Shown here piece by piece: positions 63,159-64,000 of a stretch of DNA of 64,000 nt (positions are counted from its first letter, which is position 1; each line of letters opens with the position of its first letter). Where the stretch lies: positions 186,001 to 250,000 of the forward strand of contig NZ_JAMBOT010000006.1 in NCBI RefSeq assembly GCF_023715725.1. Direction: 5' to 3'. The position numbers and the translations under genes are program-made. Under the pieces are notes generated by a model. That model made no database searches. It worked only from the letters and a program-made list of their open reading frames with translations, and was not told the origin of the DNA. This DNA comes from Paenibacillus pasadenensis. Its GTDB lineage: Bacteria > Bacillota > Bacilli > Paenibacillales > Paenibacillaceae.

Positions 63159-63722
63159 TCACGGCACTTTATCCAAAAAGAACTGATTTCTGTAAATGAG
63201 GCGGCTGCCGGGAAACTTGAAGCTGAGATAGAACCCCGAATCTTGAATGTTTATGCCAACTAAAAACCTGCTTTTGACATAATGGCGAAGCAGACGTTTT
63301 AGCTTTTCTTCGTTATTTCGATTGATCGCTTCCGCTACATGACGGGCGAATAGCCGGCTGGCAGCCAGCTTACGGTATAACGGAATCACTGTCGCTGAAA
63401 TATGCCTCAGCACCGGCGTGCTGAATGTAAATTGTGCCATGCCAGGAATAATTGTCGTGGCATTTGTATAATGACCGACTGGCCCCGCAAAAATCAAATC
63501 TACAAAAAATCCGATTCCATTTGTACTGAATGAGTTCAACTGCGCATTTGGCACCTGTTTTCGAAACATTCGAAGCAGCGTATCCAAATCGGCCTCTCTT
63601 ACCGCTCTCGACCATCTCTCTGCATATCTGCGGCTTTTCACAAACTCCCGGTACAAAGGCAGCATCATGCCTGCTGTTTTAGAAATAAGAGCAGCTGACA
63701 CAGGCGGCATTGATGGCGGCAT
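63159..63722 (-). CDS. Unknown protein with internal duplication
   Basis: The 187-residue protein consists of two similar halves: LPLYREFVKSRRYAERW...GIGFFVDLIF (about 21-78) and PLYRKLAASRLFARHVA...DSGFYLSFKF (about 114-170). Each has two helices with RK-rich faces followed by a strand containing GFxxxxxF. There is no signal peptide or membrane helix. I do not recognise a family. The start ATG at 63722 follows AGGGGTGAT. It is convergent with lexA. Confidence 0.65.
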   Translation of the reverse strand: MPPSMPPVSAALISKTAGMMLPLYREFVKSRRYAERWSRAVREADLDTLLRMFRKQVPNAQLNSFSTNGIGFFVDLIFAGPVGHYTNATTIIPGMAQFTFSTPVLRHISATVIPLYRKLAASRLFARHVAEAINRNNEEKLKRLLRHYVKSRFLVGINIQDSGFYLSFKFPGSRLIYRNQFFLDKVP

Positions 63723-63934
63723 TAGCGATCACCCCTGACGCTGATATTCCTTTCTAAACCCTGCTCAAACTATAGATACAGAGTATATGTGTCATTATCA
63801 AAAATTAGAACTTAATAAACAAATATTATTATTTTAATATTATTTGTTTTTCCCATCACTTGAGTCGGTTTTAACGCAACTATATTCAATTTAAATCCGT
63901 ATTGGAAAAGAAATGAATTATTGGAGGATTAAAA
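63723..63934. other. AT-rich intergenic region
   Basis: The stretch is very AT-rich and separates two divergent genes, so it should contain both promoters. A TATATT-like -10 occurs near 63882 on the plus strand without a well spaced -35. No other element was recognised. Confidence 0.3.
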
Positions 63935-64000
63935 TTGGAACAATTACGCCGAGGATTCAGTAATGGTTGGGAGTTCATCTCTTCTTTTTTTAAAACCACA
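63935..64000 (+). CDS. Start of an unknown gene (runs off the window)
   Basis: TTG at 63935 is preceded by TTGGAGGATT, a strong ribosome-binding site, and the frame stays open to the end: MEQLRRGFSNGWEFISSFFK and two more residues. A short start like this is seen in some SAM-dependent phospholipid methyltransferase-like proteins, but 22 residues are not enough to assign one. Confidence 0.5.
   Translation, partial: MEQLRRGFSNGWEFISSFFKTT

Overview
The window looks like a chromosomal segment of a Paenibacillus-like member of the Bacillota. GC is about 53%, ribosome-binding sites are strong AAGGAGG-type, several genes start with TTG or GTG, and intrinsic terminators are abundant. Gene content is typically Firmicute: the lexA/yneA/ynzC locus, mrfA-mrfB, a bmrC/bmrD-like pair, a pdhABCD operon and a YpdA-type bacillithiol disulfide reductase. 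I see no rRNA, tRNA, CRISPR array, prophage or insertion sequence. Species is inference only.

Layout. 1-5.9 kb: end of an unknown gene, ypdA, an AT-rich island (MerR-like gene plus GPP34 gene preceded by a heptamer repeat), a MOSC protein, a large membrane protein and a DUF3298-like protein. 6-13.9 kb: an orphan ABC ATPase, a 72-residue gene with two LexA boxes, a HAD phosphatase, an SgrR-like regulator, topB and a membrane-anchored muramidase-like protein. 14-22.4 kb: orphan gltD, thyA-folA, and pdhA-pdhB-pdhC-pdhD under one clear promoter. 22.6-35.5 kb: esterase, a TRIC-type channel with an LMW phosphatase, thiN, a MutS2-like protein without Smr domain, a structured RNA/terminator region, a heterodimeric ABC exporter, a nitrilase/GNAT/GNAT/PhnP-like operon and a secreted NlpC/P60 enzyme. 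35.6-41.3 kb: a two-component system, an ABC-F protein and a Ser/Thr kinase with an extra C-terminal domain. 41.4-49.9 kb: a closely packed minus-strand run of eight genes: mrfA, mrfB, a NagD-like HAD phosphatase, an Fpg/Nei glycosylase, endonuclease IV, a cREC receiver protein, a YlmA-like ABC ATPase and an FtsJ-like methyltransferase. 50-64 kb: a secreted GH78 rhamnosidase with a Gly/Lys/Asp tail, rnz, metH, mtnD, a HAD phosphatase, a two-helix membrane protein, ynzC, yneA, lexA, an internally duplicated protein and the start of another gene.

The main theme is DNA damage. LexA itself is here, and operators with a GAAC-N4-GTTC/T core occur in front of four transcription units: lexA, yneA, mrfA and the unknown 72-residue gene at 6883-7101. 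In the 72-residue gene and in yneA one box sits in the -35/-10 spacer and a second lies just after the -10, so the small gene has the control architecture of a bona fide SOS gene. The mrfA box heads a run that also carries a glycosylase and an AP endonuclease. Other points of interest are (AGTAAGT)9 starting at the predicted transcription start of the GPP34 gene, a possible structured RNA or attenuator before the MutS2-like gene, and a kinase fused to a degenerate P-loop-like domain. All functional names come from recognising family motifs by eye; no database search was run.
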